A stretch of 64,000 nt of DNA from Clarkia xantiana subsp. parviflora. Its lineage: Eukaryota > Streptophyta > Magnoliopsida > Myrtales > Onagraceae. The notes under the pieces are model-generated. The model did not search any database, was not told the origin of the DNA, and saw nothing but the letters and a program-made list of their open reading frames with translations. The stretch spans positions 4,278,001 through 4,342,000 of the forward strand of contig JAPTYO010000018.1 of NCBI GenBank assembly GCA_036873135.1, written 5' to 3'. Below, piece by piece: positions 34,260 through 45,998 of the stretch; within the stretch, counting starts at the first letter, position 1, and every line of letters starts with the position of its first letter. The position numbers were made by a program, and so were the translations under genes.

Positions 34260-34975
34260 TCTTTCAACGCCCCCAAGAGCGTATCTTGAGAGTAATTCTA
34301 AACTACCAAACTCTGCGCCATCCGGGAGCCTATCCCGCGAATAGATTCAACGCCCCCAAGAGCGTATCTTGAGAGTAGTTCTAAACTACGAAACTCTGCG
34401 CCATCCGGGAGCCTATCCCGCGAATAGATTCAACGCCCCCTAGAGCGTGTCTTGAGATTAGTTCTAAACTGTGAAACTATGTGCCGTCCAGGAGCCTATC
34501 CTGTTAATAGTTATGTGCCCTTCCGAGAGCCAATCTCGTGAAAAACTTCGACGCCCCCAAGAGCTTATCTTGAGAGTAGTTTTTAGACTACGAAACTTTG
34601 TGCCCTCCGGGAGCCAATCCTGTGAAAAATTATGTGCCCTCCGAGAGCCAATTCGTGAAAAGAATCGACGCCCCCAAGAGCGTATCTTGTTGACTAACAC
34701 TGTGCCCTCCGGGAGCCAATCCTGTGAAAAGTTCTGTGCCCTCCAGGAGTCAATCTTGTGAAAAGTTCTGTGCCCTCCGGGAGCCAATCCCTTGAAAAGA
34801 TTCGACGCCCCCAAGAGCGTATCTTGTGGACTAACACTGTGCCCTCCGGGAGCCAATCCTGTGAAAAGTTTTGTGCCCTCCGAGAGCCAATCCTGTGAAA
34901 AGCTCTGTGCCATCCAAGAGCCAATCTTGTGAACAACTATGTGCCTTCCGGGAGCCTATCTCGTGAAAAATTGCC
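34260..34975 (+). repeat. B2 hairpin tandem array
   Basis: Three 83 bp units (from about 34265, 34348 and 34431), then about 10 shorter units of 35-40 bp built on GTGCCCTCCGGGAGCCAATCC. Each unit has a 5 bp stem and 5 nt loop. Arms differ but pair: CAAGA/TCTTG (34274-34288), CGGGA/TCCCG (34323-34337), CGAGA/TCTCG (34524-34538), CAAGA/TCTTG (34915-34929). Loops are GCGTA, GCCTA or GCCAA. Confidence 0.85.
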
Positions 34976-35922
34976 TATGCCCATAGGAGCATATGATAAA
35001 GTAATCTTTACATCACCCACAAGAGCATGTCATGAGAAATTTTTTACAAGGCAATGATATATGAAATGAAAAACTTACAAGTTTGTTCATGATGAGATTG
35101 CATGTATCATAATAGACAAGGATACCAAAGGAAGATAAGTAAGGAGACACATACACGAGGAAAGAGTCAATGACCAAGGGAACACATAAACAACCACAAG
35201 AAGTTATCATTGAAAATAGCAAGTTACTCCACCGTCCATACCACAAGTCAAGGCGGATATCTCAAAGAGAGCCAACATAACCAAGAAAAGTAGCAAGGCC
35301 ATAAAAACCACAAGTACAAGGCTCACAAAATAAACCCGACCCACCAAAGGGAGAAGTCGCTCAACCCATCAAGAGAAGGAAAAATAAAGAGAAATGTACA
35401 AGGATAAGGGTATCAGGTAGTCAACCGGATGCCAATAAAGAGTCCTCACGGTCCTGAAATCCTAAAGACGAACCACTGATAAGAACTCGAGAAAGAGGAA
35501 GAGATGCCCGAACATTAGGCAACCTCACAGGAACCTCAACCGAACAACCAAAAGACACTTCATGTCCAGCTGAGGCTGAACCTTCCACTACCCTAACCCA
35601 CGAGCTTAAAGACCACGGGGGCAATGGATACAAAATGAAGTACACATGAGAAGCAAGGTACGGACAAACACAGCAAAGAATGTATGAGACACTTAGCAAC
35701 TTTTATGGGCAACTTACATCGCAATCCAACAACCTACAACCAGCCCCTGTGGACAAATGTTCAAAAGACCAATATAGAAGAAATGGACACGCGACATACC
35801 CAAAACACAAGAAGAAAATAGCCACATAATGAGAAATAGATGGCAAGAACGAGACATACACATTGAACAAAAACAAGTCTCGTGCAACACACACACGTAC
35901 ACCATCAAGGAAAAGAAGTATA
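34976..35922. other. B2 spacer before antisense 3' end
   Basis: AT- and purine-rich non-coding DNA. The short minus-strand frames are not recognisable. Confidence 0.5.
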
Positions 35923-37076
35923 CTATTTCTTCAACTTGGCAACATACCTAACGGCAAAGTCAGACACATCACCAAGTTGAGAAAATGGAAAATCAGGAGC
36001 AACCGCGTAAATTCGATCAAGAATCATCTTTAGAGAAATACGCTTAGCCACAGAACAACGAACATCAATAGAAGCTCGATAAGAAGACGAACCCTTATAC
36101 TCAACAATAGCATTTTCTCTCTCCTCCATACGAAACATTTCCTCAAGAGAGGCCAACTTAGCAGCCCGCAATACCCTATCACGTGCAGCTTTCTACCGTA
36201 AAGTGACAACTTCAGCTTTAAGAAGGACGATGCGATCTTCCAGGTCACGACACTCCAAATATGAGACACGACTATGCTCCATGCAACTAACGAGTTCAGA
36301 AGTAAGGGAAACATAGGCATCTTCATGCGCCTTCTTCTCCTCAGCCAAGTAAACAACATGTGCGGACAAGTTAATGATATCAGCAATACCCTGGAGCAAA
36401 GACAAAGTATAACAGTAGCAGAGAAGGAATATATATATGAAAAAGAAAATAATGATAGAAGAGGAATACGGGAACATAGCGAGACAGTTCTTCATGCACT
36501 AAACAGTGAACTGCCTCCGGCCCATTAGGGAGAGACGCACAATCAGTAGGAGGAATAGCAGATTGCAAAATGCGAACCCCAACCTCAGGAGTATGTAAAG
36601 ACGATTGACTGTCAAAACGATACCCACGCTCATAATAAGGAGCCCACTCGGTCCCAACAATGCCATCAAAAGGAGGACGAGACAACTCCTTCCGGATTAA
36701 CGAGGGAAGACGGATTCTACCTACAATAAATAAATACTAAGTAACTCAAATTACACGTTAAGAAGATACCCATTTTCTAAGACTCACCAAACAACGGAGA
36801 TGAGATGACTGGCTCCCGCACCCTCGATTCGGGGGCATGAACAGGGAGAGAAGACGACACCATAACGCCAGCATCAATCCAACTTTCAGCCATGAAATGA
36901 CTCCCCACGCCGCAAGAGAAGGGTTTTTTGGCAATCGAGGGTTCGGTCCCGGAACCAGACACCCCCAACCGCATCGGTCTCTTACTCCTCATCAGGGACT
37001 TAAAAGATTCACCGACTGCAAGAACAAACTTTAGTCCGAAAATAAAAAGAAAGAGCCACGCGAATAAGATTTTCAC
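35923..37076 (-). pseudogene. B2 antisense gene, 3' exons only
   Basis: Pieces on the minus strand: 36777-37076, 36380-36685 (HTPEVGVRILQSAIPPTD), 36193-36400 (coiled-coil-like, EEKKAHEDAYVSLTSEL) and 35923-36171 (VAPDFPFSQLGDVSDFAVRYVAKLKK). The second and fourth match the B1 antisense gene. A 67 nt GT-AG intron fits 36721-36787. The N-terminal gypsy-type transposon domain present in A, B1 and C is not found upstream to the 3' LTR. Product and function unknown. Confidence 0.6.
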
Positions 37077-38000
37077 TCATTCCTCTTAAACAATGAGTGG
37101 ACAGCTAAGAGAAAATGAAAAAACACCCAGAGAGAGAGCCCTACCACACTTAAACGAAACACTTGAATAAGAGGCAAAAGCAAGAGGGCAAGGAGAGAAG
37201 CTAAGCATAGTCCTATTACTACAGGGACGCACAAGCTAGGAGGCAAGATAACAAGTAAGGCAATCGAGAGGAATGCGAGAATCTAGAACGGACCAAGAAA
37301 AACAAAATCACGCTCCCAAGGAACGACGTTTAAACTAAAAATAATTTACGTACCTCGCCGTAACACGCAACCCAAGAAGTAGAATCGACCTAAAAGACCC
37401 AATCGCCGAAGGAAAAAAGGATAAGGACAACGAAAATGAGGTAATCATCTATCCCATTTTTATAGTAGAAGAAGCTAGGGTTTTTTTAAAACCACCAAAT
37501 CAACACCGTTTAAATATAGAGAGGAAAAATCCAAGGGTCAGATTTTAAAGATAGCGCCCTTAGTTATTTTTTGACTATGGTTAGGCGTGTTTTTACTCAC
37601 ACCCTATAGGCATATATTCCATTATCCTATACTTAGAAATTTTTGGACCCAATTCAGAAATTTTTCCCGACCTATACTAACCCCGTAGGAGATCGGGGTA
37701 CATAGATTCATATCCATGATTGCATTGCATCCCCGTGCACGTACGTATTTTTAAAATGCATACTTGAAGGGATCAGATTTTTTATGATTATATCCATATT
37801 CCGCGAACACGTGTCTAGAACACGTGTACGCATGCTCTAACGTTTACAATTCCTCTATTTTTGAGAATCAGAGGACAATGCTCGAAAAACGCGCCTACGG
37901 ACAAGCAAAGGTTTCGTCAAGAGGTAAATTCACGGTTTCCAATTGCGCGTATCTTCCCATCCTAAAATAGAGTCAACCAAGGGTCACGCCATTGGTTAAC
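37077..38000. other. B2 region between antisense gene and 3' LTR
   Basis: No open frame of interest. The N-terminal antisense exons expected here are missing. It ends with GGTTAACTCGGGGGCTAG. Confidence 0.5.
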
Positions 38001-38011
38001 TCGGGGGCTAG
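38001..38011 (+). other. Polypurine tract, B2
   Basis: TCGGGGGCTAG directly before the 3' LTR, nearly the same as in B1. Confidence 0.6.
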
Positions 38012-38773
38012 TGATGGATATACGCCCAATTGTAACCCGTTTTAGTTCAGACTGTCTTATTTTGATTACCCCATTTATGATTGTAAATCAAATTTTGACC
38101 CGAATACTTCGCCCCGAGACGCTAACGGTCCGAACGAGGTAAAATTACTCGCCCGGACCCGACCATCGACCTCACCTAGGTGAGATCGGGTGAACTCACC
38201 CGATCTCCCCTAGGGGAGACAGGTTGGCTCACCCAACCCCTCTTAGGAGGGGTTGGGCAAATCCACCCGGTGTCAGGCCTCGGGGGTCGGATTTTCTGTC
38301 CGACCCAAGGGTCCCGACCACTTTTTCACCCGTCCCACACTTAGATTATTTCGCCTACCTCTCCATGCTTTAAGGGTCTAATCATACGGTTATGAGTTGA
38401 TTAAATACGCTTAGGGGATTAACGATGTCATTAAGCCACCTTAACCCCCCCCCCCCCCGAAGCCTATAAATACTGCTCGTATCCTATTCATTTCCATCAC
38501 GTTGATTATTCACATGCTTCTACTCTCCCTTCTCTCTAGTTTGTCTCTCTAGAAATATTAGACTGACTTAGGCATCAGAGAGGGTTCACCAAGCACCACC
38601 CCCCCCCCCTTCGTGCTTGGTACTGCCCCTATTGCAGGTCAGTCAGAAGAAAGAAGTCAAGAGATGGATACGGATCAGACTATCTAGCAGATAGAGCATC
38701 AGATCAAGCTTTTTACCCGTGAGAAGTGACACTTGGACCGACAACCCATTGACCCGAGTGACACGACTTAACA
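38012..38773 (+). repeat. B2 3' LTR
   Basis: 762 bp copy. It lacks one unit of the palindromic GATCGGG...AGGGGAGA repeat, has a 14 C run near 38445 and a C11 tract near 38599. Confidence 0.9.
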
Positions 38774-41012
38774 TTATCTATTTTACTAATGAGATTTTCA
38801 AAGATAAAAGAGGTGACGAATTTAATGAGAACTGTATTGAAAAATCTCAGATACTACTCGTAGGAGAATTACTTTATAACATGTGTAATTAATTTTGCCT
38901 TATTGACAATTATACAATTTATTAAGTTGCTCCATATACATCTCTCTAAAACAGTTACATCTATGGGGTAAGCTTCAAACCTTAAATGAGCCACTATCAT
39001 AGTGTTACTTCTCAAGTATGATATTATCATGCAACACCCTTTATCTGAGTATTAACCCAAGTCTAACTTTATATCATCAACATTACCAGAAGTTTTATGC
39101 AACCAATGATGCCACCCCTTCTGGTAAGTTGATGAGTTTATTGACTTGACTTCCAGTTATATACTCAAGTTTTTATCCTAACAACATACATGACTCAAAT
39201 TTAGACATTATGTATGTTGTCGTATAAAACAACATTAGTGAGATGTACGATAATTGTCAAAATAAATATTGTCGACTTCCATTATCAAACTAATTTACTA
39301 TCAATAAGTTGTTATGATTGACTGTAATTGAACCTCTTTATGAATTTGTTCCTAAATTGGTTACACTGTCTTAATGATCCATTTTATAATTGTAACCAAA
39401 ATACTTTCGGAACAACATTCAAGAATAGACTTCTTGGAAATCAATTCTCCAACTAGGTTCAATATATCTAAACTTTATTTTCATAGACTATTATACGGTT
39501 ATAAATGTCTTTAAAATCCTTAGATTTAAAGTCATTAACTTCTATAGGATCTTTACTTTATGAGGATTATAAATCCTTAACTTATATAGATCCTAACTTT
39601 AACTCAAATGTGTCAAAGACAACAAAAGAGAATTGTATTTAATAAGGACAACAATGACTCTTTAAAAGAAATTTGATATTTCTTCCGGTATCTAAAATTA
39701 ATGTCTTAATGCAATTCTAAATGATCAGTAGCAAACTACTAAATTTATTATTCCTTATAGGTCTATTTCCATATAAATTCTTCTAGCCATATTTAAATTA
39801 ATTAAACTGGCTCCTTATAACCATCATGTGGTTCAAATAAAGAATTTCCTTAATAGACCAATACATGTATGTGATTGCTTGTGTATATACTTCAGTTCCG
39901 ACTTTATAAGATCCAACGATCTTAATTTCATTTAAATTGTATTTAATCTTCGATGCAAAATGGTTTTAAAACACCATATACCAATTTTCTTTATGAAGAT
40001 AAATACACATATCTTGATGGTCAAACTGATGAGATAAAATATCCGACCAAAATTATAACAAGGAACTATACACAGATATGATCTCAAGAATCCCAACTGT
40101 CTTTATAGAATCATATTAGAGATGCACTAATACTTATAAGATTCTACTTTATACCAGCATATATATTAAACCCTTTTTAAAAGATGATAAGACAATTTAA
40201 AAAATGATTTATTCGTTTAGAAAATAATAAAACAGATGTGCCTTTAATAAAAAATTCTGTAGTGAAAAAAACTTGATTAAAACACATTGTTTTAATATAT
40301 TTTCTTCTTTTTGTGACAGAAAATACTGGTAAAGCAAATAATGAATTAAGTTGACTTAATCAATCCATATGAATATTGAGTACTGTCTTTATGAGATTCT
40401 TTAGATGTATATTCTATAATATATCTCTCTTTTGAGTCATTAATCTTATATGTGACAACTTTAGAAATAATCATTTTGTATGAGTCTCATACCACCCATT
40501 TTAAGGGACTCTTTTATGAACTCATATTTTTCTTTAGAGACACATTGCTCAATTGCCACCCATTTTAGATGACAGACTTATTGGTCTCAGTATGATCATT
40601 TTACTTAATGTCGAATAATATTTTATCCCTTCTTCAAGATTACGCAATCGGGGTCTAGATTCTTAATTAACCACCTCCTTTACACATAATCATCATACCT
40701 GATTAACCTAATTCAGATAATATTGTTGGGATAAAATTACTCTACATGACTCATAGATATATTTTGTTTACTTTGTAAATACTAGCTACCAAAACTAAAT
40801 TGGCAAATTTATTTTAAACCCTTAAATAGTCGCAAAAATAAATTAGGAAGTCTTAATAAGCACGTGAACATAATTGAGGGAATTAAATTGCTAAACCAAT
40901 TTAATTTTAAGTAATTACTTTATATAGTGAATTCATCTGGCATGTGGGCAAAGGGGCAAACTGCACAAATCTACTAGTGAGACAAATGAATTTAATATCA
41001 CGGTCTTGAGCT
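38774..41012 (-). other. F internal segment 2, no coding sequence
   Basis: 2.2 kb of AT-rich DNA between the B2 and C insertions. No open frame over about 60 codons and no recognisable retroelement domain. Confidence 0.6.
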
Positions 41013-41731
41013 TGTTGGATCACGGTGGAACTCCGGTACGGACTTTGACGGCAATCCTAGCTCCTTTGCTCCACGCAATCCTGCAAGAGGGGATAGACCG
41101 GGCGGTGACCCAAAATCCCTCTCCGATGCTTAAATGAGTGCCCAATACGAACTGGCAAGCAAGTAATCTCAAAGGGTATGTAATTCAACGTAAGTGTTCT
41201 GAGGTGATCTCTTGCCCTTTTATAGGCGAAGAGATGCCTCAGGTACCTGGTGAACCGTTGGGGGTGGTTAGCCCGTATCCCGCATATCTCGGATGTGATC
41301 CCGCCTATCTAGGTCATGATCTCGTGTATCTCGGCCACGCCCCGCGTATCTCGGCCACGCTCCGTGTATCTTAACCACGTTCCGCGTATCTTGGCCACGC
41401 CCCGCGTATCCTGGCCTTATCCTCTGGTAACGAGTCCCGACTCCCGTCGGAGACTCCAGAGTTATCTCGTTGTGTCACCGCTCGGGGCCCCTCGTCATCG
41501 TGACAGGGCCAATCATTCTTAGGGATTCTTCATCGGGGCCTACTTAAAGGCTTCTCATCGGGAGCTTCCAGCTCCACCGTCGGAACCGACTCTGTCGGGA
41601 CCTTTCATCTTCGGGACTCCCTTCGTCGGGACCCTTCTCCTAGGTCATCTTGACCTTCATTTTGGGCCTGGTGGGCCTGTTTGCCGTTTCCTCACCGTTA
41701 AAGGGCCTGACGGCTATAGTCGAGCCCATCA
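41013..41731 (-). repeat. Element C 3' LTR
   Basis: 719 bp. It contains a TATA box (minus strand CCTATAAAAGGGC, 41215-41226) and tandem GTATCTCGGCCACGC subrepeats at 41325-41420. Confidence 0.95.
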
Positions 41732-41740
41732 TTTTCCCCC
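41732..41740 (-). other. Polypurine tract, element C
   Basis: TTTTCCCCC on the plus strand, i.e. GGGGGAAAA before the 3' LTR. Confidence 0.8.
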
Positions 41741-42317
41741 AAGACATGAGGGACTTTTAGTTCGTCGTGTCTTCCAACTCCCGATCTTCCGATACTGGAA
41801 TCGGGGATCTTTCCCTTGGTTCAGTTACTCAATTATCAGTCTTCTCCTTCACGTTTCCTTAATGTTTTGTAGATAACTGTTAAATCCTAGGGGTCTCCTC
41901 GGTTCCCCAGTGCATTAAATGCAGTAGATAATGGAGTGACGTTTCCAGCCCACATGCTTGATTTTTCGCGCCTGTCCTTTTCTGAAAAGTGCTTTTCAGG
42001 CCGTTTCATCATTACGTCTGTTGTCCTTCTGCACGTTTCATCTCAACGGTCCAGATTAAGACTCTTCGACTTCGACGACTCGGATCGAAGTGTCCTTTCA
42101 ATCGTCTTCTTCGACTATAAAACCCTAGCCATGGCCATAATTTAACTTTTACCGTCTTCGAATTCTCAAGAGCTCTCTGCGATTTCTCTGCGATTTCTCT
42201 GTGATTTCTCTGTGACTCCTCTGCGATTCCAAGCTCTGTGATTTCGAAGGTCTTTGGAGTTTCTCCAATCATCTTTCCGGCAACGTTTCGTTCATCTCCT
42301 TCAACCTCTACTTCATC
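41741..42317 (+). promoter_or_regulatory. Promoter and 5' UTR of antisense gene C
   Basis: TATAAAACCCTAG at 42116-42128 lies about 200 nt upstream of the ATG (TATA box joined to a telo-box). Between them, 42176-42232 holds five copies of an 11-12 bp TCTCTGYGATT repeat. The TATA plus telo-box pair is conserved in A, which suggests a real RNA polymerase II promoter. Confidence 0.6.
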
Positions 42318-44997
42318 ATGTCGGGTAAGGGATTCCCCTTTGTTGCTTGTTCGTCTTTTCCTTTTTTATAGCTTTCCAAGAGTCCCACTGTATTTTTCTT
42401 GCCATGGTTACTTTTCAGACAGCGGTTCCAGCTCTGAGGGGAGAAAACCCTTTAATTTTGATTATGCTCCAAATGAGATCTTCAATACTGCTTTTGATGC
42501 AGCCCTCCGAGAGGTTTGTATCACCCTCACCTGGGAACCTCGTTTCCCGTATCCTTGGCCTCGCCCCTCGAGTAACCCTGAGGTTACTCGTCCCTAGAAA
42601 GGGGAGGTATTTGTCTCTACGGGACAAGTATCAGCGGGGATCAGATTCCCCTTTTGCGGTAATCTGGTCGAGATGTGCCAGCATTACAAGACACATCCCA
42701 CCACCTTTTCTCCCCATGCCATCCGTCTCTGGAACGCCTTTCAAGTCCTCTGCTTCCAACAGAAGTGGGTCTACAGCCTCCAGCTCTTCAGAACCTTTTA
42801 TGGGATGAAGTGCAATGAGGCGGGGGTTTGCACCTTCTACCCTCGGATGCCTAAGTGGAGTAAGCAGCAGCTTGCCCGATGTGGTTGGACCAATTACACC
42901 TGGAAGGTGGTCAAGGGTCGGGGACTCTTGGTTGATACAGGGTCCGACAACAGTAGCTGGAAGAAGAGCTACTTCTTTATCCGACACTCTTCGATTCCCT
43001 GGCCTCGGTGGGAGGTGGCAGCAAACCCTCCGCCTGCTTTCCATACTTACGCCGACGAGGATTTCGAAACTCTTCAACTTATACAGCTTTATCGATGGGG
43101 GGAGTCTTATACTCCCCTCAACGCCAACTCACTTGTGGAGCGGGACCTGGTGCACGCCGGGATCCGACTCCTCGATATTGTCTCTGGGGGGCAGCTCTTC
43201 GACGGCCCTTCTAATATGGTCCCTTGGGTAAACTTCTAACTCTTCTTTGTTTACTATTTGCAGCCAAGAAGGTATTTGTGCTGACCGATCTATTCCTTAA
43301 GCAGGGGGAGACTGATGCTGTCCGCCCCTCGCGAAAGAGGAAGTCCGCCAAGAAGGCTGCTGCTCGGTCGGGGTCTCCTTCAGCGGAGCAACCTAAACGG
43401 AAGCGGGTGGATCTGGACCAGCTTTTTGATGTCCAAAATGCTGAAGAAGGTAAAAAGCTCCGACTTGCTATAAAATCATACAGGAGGATGGTCCCGAAGG
43501 ATTTGATACCTTCAACCAAAGAAGCCCGTATCGCTGACGTCAAACGAATCCTTCGAGGCGAAACTCCTCGTGTCTTGAAGGTGGGCTATTATCATTTTCG
43601 CGGGAAGGATCAATACGTCTCCCGACGTATCATTTGGTGTAAGAATCCCGATGAACTTCCTGACTACATTTCTGAAGCTTCTCATCCTCCAGGTGCAGGT
43701 CGCTCGGGAGCTCCATCAGGTGCCGCAGCTTCCGCGGACGCACCGTCTTCAGCGGGGGTGCCTTCCTCAGCTGGAGAGAAGGCTCCAACTGGCGAACAGT
43801 TTCGTCAGGTGGAAACTTTGGACTCCTCCGAGGAGACTGACGAGGGTGGCTCCCTCCGTCAGCATCGGAAGACGGGGCAATCCCCCTTGAAACCAACCCC
43901 TCAGGGGCCGCCTCCTTCATCTTCTCCGCAGCAGCGGCAGCCATCGCCTATCCATGAGTTCACTCCTTCCCCTGTTCGGGCCGAGACGGAGGCATGCCCT
44001 TCCACTCATCGTCCTCTTTCTCCTCTTGCCCTTGATGGGAACCTCCCTGGACTCCTATCCAGACGCTTCAAGGAGTCCCGCTCACACAAGGGGAGCAGGA
44101 TCGGGAGCTGGCCCTGCATCTGCTGGCAGGCTCGATCCTGCCTACTATGCGGCATCCGATTTGCCTCAATCGGACGCACATGCAGCGGGATGTCAGGGAT
44201 ATGGCCGTGCGCCTTATAGAGGTAAGACTTCGCTTCTTTCTTTTTAATGATAAATCGGGTCGCTTGTCCATTAACACTTTTCCTTTTTATTGCAGGAGCT
44301 CGGGGACTACAACCGCCTCATCGGGTATGTCATTGCCTACGATGAGTCCCGGGAGCGGGACCGAGGGATCCGTGAGCAGCTTCAGGAGGATCTCAAGGCC
44401 TCCCAGTCTTCGCGGGGAAAGCTTGTCAAGGAACAGGCTGTCCTCAATCAGAAGGTTCGGGACCTCCAGCAGCAGATCGGGGACTTCGAGGGGCTCTTGA
44501 GGCAAGAGCGGCAGGAGCGGGAGGCAGCTGTGGACAGGCTGACCCAGGAGAAGAAGGTTGCCGAGGACAAACTGGTCCTCGAGAAGAAGGCTCTGGAGGA
44601 GCAAATCGCGGGATTTCCTGCACAGCTGGCTGAGGCGGAGGTGAAGGGTCGGGAGGACTATCGGAGGTCCGAGGACTTTCAAGCCGATGCCATGAAGTTC
44701 TTTGGCGCGGAGGTGGAGAGCACTCTCTTCAACGCGGTTGAGGAGCTCCACCTGGAGTACGGGGACGCTATCAATTTCGACAAGTCTCCTTCCCTTGCTC
44801 CCTTTGCGAAGAAGTATTTTGCTCTTTCCGAGGAGAGTGATGGAGGGAGTACCCCGGTAATTGTCGAAGACGCTTCTGAACTTCCAAGTGCGGATGCCCC
44901 GATAGCCAATCCTCCCGAAGCCAACCCTGTGGATCCTTCTGTTACCGACTCCGCGGACCCAGCTGCTGCCAACGCTGCCGACAAGGACCAAGCTTGA
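42318..44997 (+). pseudogene. Element C antisense gene (gypsy-type transposon domain plus coiled coil), broken
   Basis: Exon 1 is 42318-42324 (ATGTCGG). Intron 1 is 42325-42418 (GTAAGG...TTTCAG). Exon 2 is 42419-43227, with an intron-like 36 nt gap 43228-43263. Exon 3 is 43264-44221. Intron 3 is 44222-44295 (GTAAGA...TTGCAG). Exon 4 is 44296-44997, stop TGA. Joining exon 1 to exon 2 gives MSDSGSSSEGRKPFNF, as in A. Exon 2 carries the PF04195-like domain. Exon 4 is a coiled coil rich in E, Q, K and R, then an acidic tail ending AADKDQA as in A. Damage: a stop at 42595-42597 and a deletion of about 38 nt near 44040 that shifts the frame of exon 3. Confidence 0.75.
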
Positions 44998-45139
44998 ATG
45001 TTTACTTTTAGAGTCCTTGTATCTTCTTCTCTTTTGTCGTCGTCGGGCCCTTGAGCCCTTATCAATATCAGACTTCTTTAGTTCCGATTCGGGTTGCACT
45101 TCTCCGAGTGACTTTACTATACGCGCTTAGGTCGAAACC
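44998..45139. other. Spacer after antisense gene C
   Basis: Short 3' flank of the antisense gene, colinear with 7531-7673 of A in reverse. Confidence 0.5.
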
Positions 45140-45995
45140 TCGACACTTAAGACATTCTCATACGTCCTTCCCGACGATTTAATAACTTGCACCACTTAAG
45201 GCGACTTAGTTCCATGCATCACTTAAGACGACTTAATTATTACTTAGGATAAACCTAAAGATCGTGCACCTCTCAAGGCGACTTAGTATCGTGCATCACT
45301 TAAGATGACTTAATATCGTGCACCACTTAAGGCGATTTTTTGATACTTAGAATATATCTAAGGATTGTGCACCACTTAAGGCGACTTAATATCGTGCACC
45401 ACTCAAGGCGACTTTTTGATACTTTAGAATAAATCTAAGGATTGTGCACCACTTAGGGCGACTTAATATCGTGCACCACTCAAGGCGACTTTTTGATACT
45501 TAGAATAAATCTAAGGATTGTGCACCACTTAAGGCGACTTAATATCGTGCACCACTCAAGGCGACTTTTTGATACTTAGAATAAATCTAAGGATTGTGCA
45601 CCACTTAAGGCGACTTAATATCGTGCACCACTCAAGGCGACTTTTTGATACTTAGAATAAATCTAAGGATTGTGCACCACTTAAGGCGACTTTCTCGTGC
45701 ACCACTCAAGGCGACTTTCTCGTGCACCACTCAAGGCGACTTTAACACTTAGCATAAATATAAGAATAACTCTAATTGGAAGCAACCTCTTTATTTATTG
45801 ATGGCATAAAATTGGCTTACATCGAATTAAACGATAAACAGCATACACCACTTAAGGCGATTTTACATCGGGCACCACTTAAGGCGACTTTCATCGGGCA
45901 CCACTTAAGGCGACTTTCATCGGGCACCACTTAAGGCGACTTTCATCGGGCACCACTTAAGGCGACTTTCATCGGGCACCACTTAAGGCGACTTT
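45140..45995 (-). repeat. Hairpin tandem array of element C
   Basis: About 25 copies, on the plus strand CACCACTTAAGGCGACTT. The middle part is a higher-order repeat of about 90 bp (pair of units plus TTTTTGATACTTAGAATAAATCTAAGGATTG) repeated four to five times at 45340-45690. A unit at 45294-45307 has CATC/GATG arms, fully paired, where most have CACC/GGCG (G-U pair in the sense RNA). Confidence 0.88.
45790..45795 (-). promoter_or_regulatory. Conserved AATAAA block after pol, element C
   Basis: On the minus strand AATAAAGAGGTTGCTTC, inside the array, about 200 nt after the integrase stop. Shared with A and D. Confidence 0.5.
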
Positions 45996-45998
45996 TCT

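Larger units (their letters stand above)
29195..38773 (+). mobile_element. Element B2: Tat-type element lacking gag
   Basis: 9.6 kb, LTRs 29195-29992 and 38012-38773, inserted in F. Flanks TAATC and TTATC differ at one base, in line with about 4% LTR divergence. Internal order: PBS, last part of gag, protease, RT, two RNase H domains, integrase, hairpin array, truncated antisense gene, PPT, LTR. Almost all gag is missing between the PBS and 30044. Confidence 0.92.

Noticed and set aside
42347..42808. Frames at 42347-42808 and 42815-43231 as separate genes
   Set aside because: They are frame-shifted readings of exon 2; the frame conserved with A and B1 is the other one.
45140..45995. CRISPR-like array
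   Set aside because: Repeats are degenerate, there are no unique spacers of constant length, and the context is a plant retrotransposon.
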